A stretch of 23,788 nt of DNA, taken from the NCBI GenBank assembly GCA_041648755.1, contig JBAZOJ010000023.1:1-23788 (forward strand), written 5' to 3'. The position numbers were made by a program, and so were the translations under genes. A model generated the notes under the pieces. The model searched no databases, was not told the DNA's origin, and was given only the letters and a program-made list of their open reading frames with translations. This stretch comes from JBAZOJ01 sp041648755 (GTDB taxonomy: Bacteria; Planctomycetota; B143-G9). This document shows, one piece after another, positions 23,491 to 23,788 of this stretch (within the stretch, counting starts at the first letter, position 1; each line of letters opens with the position of its first letter).

Positions 23491-23499
23491 TGCTATCAT
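23491..23499 (+). promoter_or_regulatory. Extended -10 promoter for the methyltransferase gene
   Basis: TGCTATCAT is an extended -10 element (TGn plus TATCAT). A start near 23506 would give a leader of about 26 nucleotides with GAGGG before the ATG. No clear -35 was found, which is usual for extended -10 promoters. It is divergent from the folA promoter. Confidence 0.45.
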
Positions 23500-23531
23500 A
23501 GTCCAACGCAGCAATCATAAGAGGGCAGCGG

Positions 23532-23788
23532 ATGGAACCTCCGAAAGCGTTCGCGCTGAATGTCACTCATGATAAGGTAGCCGCTCTACTGGCTCAGCTT
23601 CTTCCCACTGGCAGGGTTCTGGATTGTGGAGCCGGATGCGGCGCTCTCTCCTGGCGATTGACCCAGCAATATTCCCAGTTTGACGCCCTCGCCTGCGACA
23701 TTCATGAGGGCGAGTTCGATGTCGATGGTGTTCGGTTTTCCCCTGCCGACCTCAACCAATGCCTGCCCTATCCTGACTCATACTTTGA
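23532..23788 (+). CDS. SAM-dependent methyltransferase, 3'-truncated by window edge
   Basis: The first 85 codons of a class I methyltransferase-like protein, cut by the window end. It begins MEPPKAFALNVTHDKVAALLAQLL and contains the SAM-binding motif I as VLDCGAGCGALSWRL (about residues 29-43), then an acidic ACDIHEGEF turn after the second strand, and DLNQCLPYPDSYFD, which resembles the post-motif region with the PF-x-D-x-FD pattern of Methyltransf_11 members. The ATG at 23532 is preceded by GAGGG with six bases between. The substrate cannot be judged from the fragment; small molecule, lipid and glycan methyltransferases all share these motifs. The frame is open to the window edge without a stop. 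Confidence 0.8.
   Translation, partial: MEPPKAFALNVTHDKVAALLAQLLPTGRVLDCGAGCGALSWRLTQQYSQFDALACDIHEGEFDVDGVRFSPADLNQCLPYPDSYF

Overview
The window is bacterial chromosomal DNA, probably from an uncultivated, moderately GC-rich lineage. It is densely coded on both strands, with Shine-Dalgarno-led genes and many degenerate HEAT-repeat proteins. It also carries short dispersed intergenic repeats of the kind common in environmental genomes. No rRNA, tRNA, CRISPR array or transposase was seen, so the phylum cannot be named from this sequence; a PVC-like or candidate-phylum origin is only a guess.

Region 1 (1-2709, + strand) is a tight housekeeping operon: the 3' part of nadB (L-aspartate oxidase), cmk (cytidylate kinase) and plsC (acylglycerol-phosphate acyltransferase). 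Stop and start codons overlap. Region 2 (2793-7796) is a divergent pair of HEAT-repeat proteins. The minus-strand one carries a NACHT/STAND-like P-loop ATPase in front of its repeats; the plus-strand one is nearly all HEAT repeats with a different C-terminal tail. A strong minus-strand promoter lies between them. Region 3 (7857-11742) holds a sodium:solute symporter divergent from a secreted sialate O-acetylesterase-like SGNH hydrolase, each with its own promoter in the 116-bp gap, then an unrecognised 204-aa protein.

Region 4 (11743-18930) is accessory. About 1.1 kb of non-coding, repeat-rich DNA precedes a two-gene operon: a calcineurin-like metallophosphoesterase fused to a STAND-type NTPase (1036 aa), and a zinc-ribbon protein fused to a nucleoside 2-deoxyribosyltransferase/DRHyd-like domain (305 aa). 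A consensus-like promoter reads into this operon. After about 500 bp of apparently non-coding DNA comes a convergent AIPR-family (abortive infection/phage resistance) gene. The same 15-bp palindromic repeat occurs on both outer sides of this block. I read it as a defence island, with the phosphoesterase-STAND plus DRHyd pair the best candidate for a poorly described immune system.

Region 5 (18933-23788) returns to ordinary genes: a four-helix DUF2231-like membrane protein, a large cytoplasmic PAS-histidine kinase-receiver hybrid with one degenerate and one intact receiver, an unrecognised 155-aa protein, folA (dihydrofolate reductase) and, divergent from it, the 5' end of a SAM-dependent methyltransferase gene cut by the window edge.
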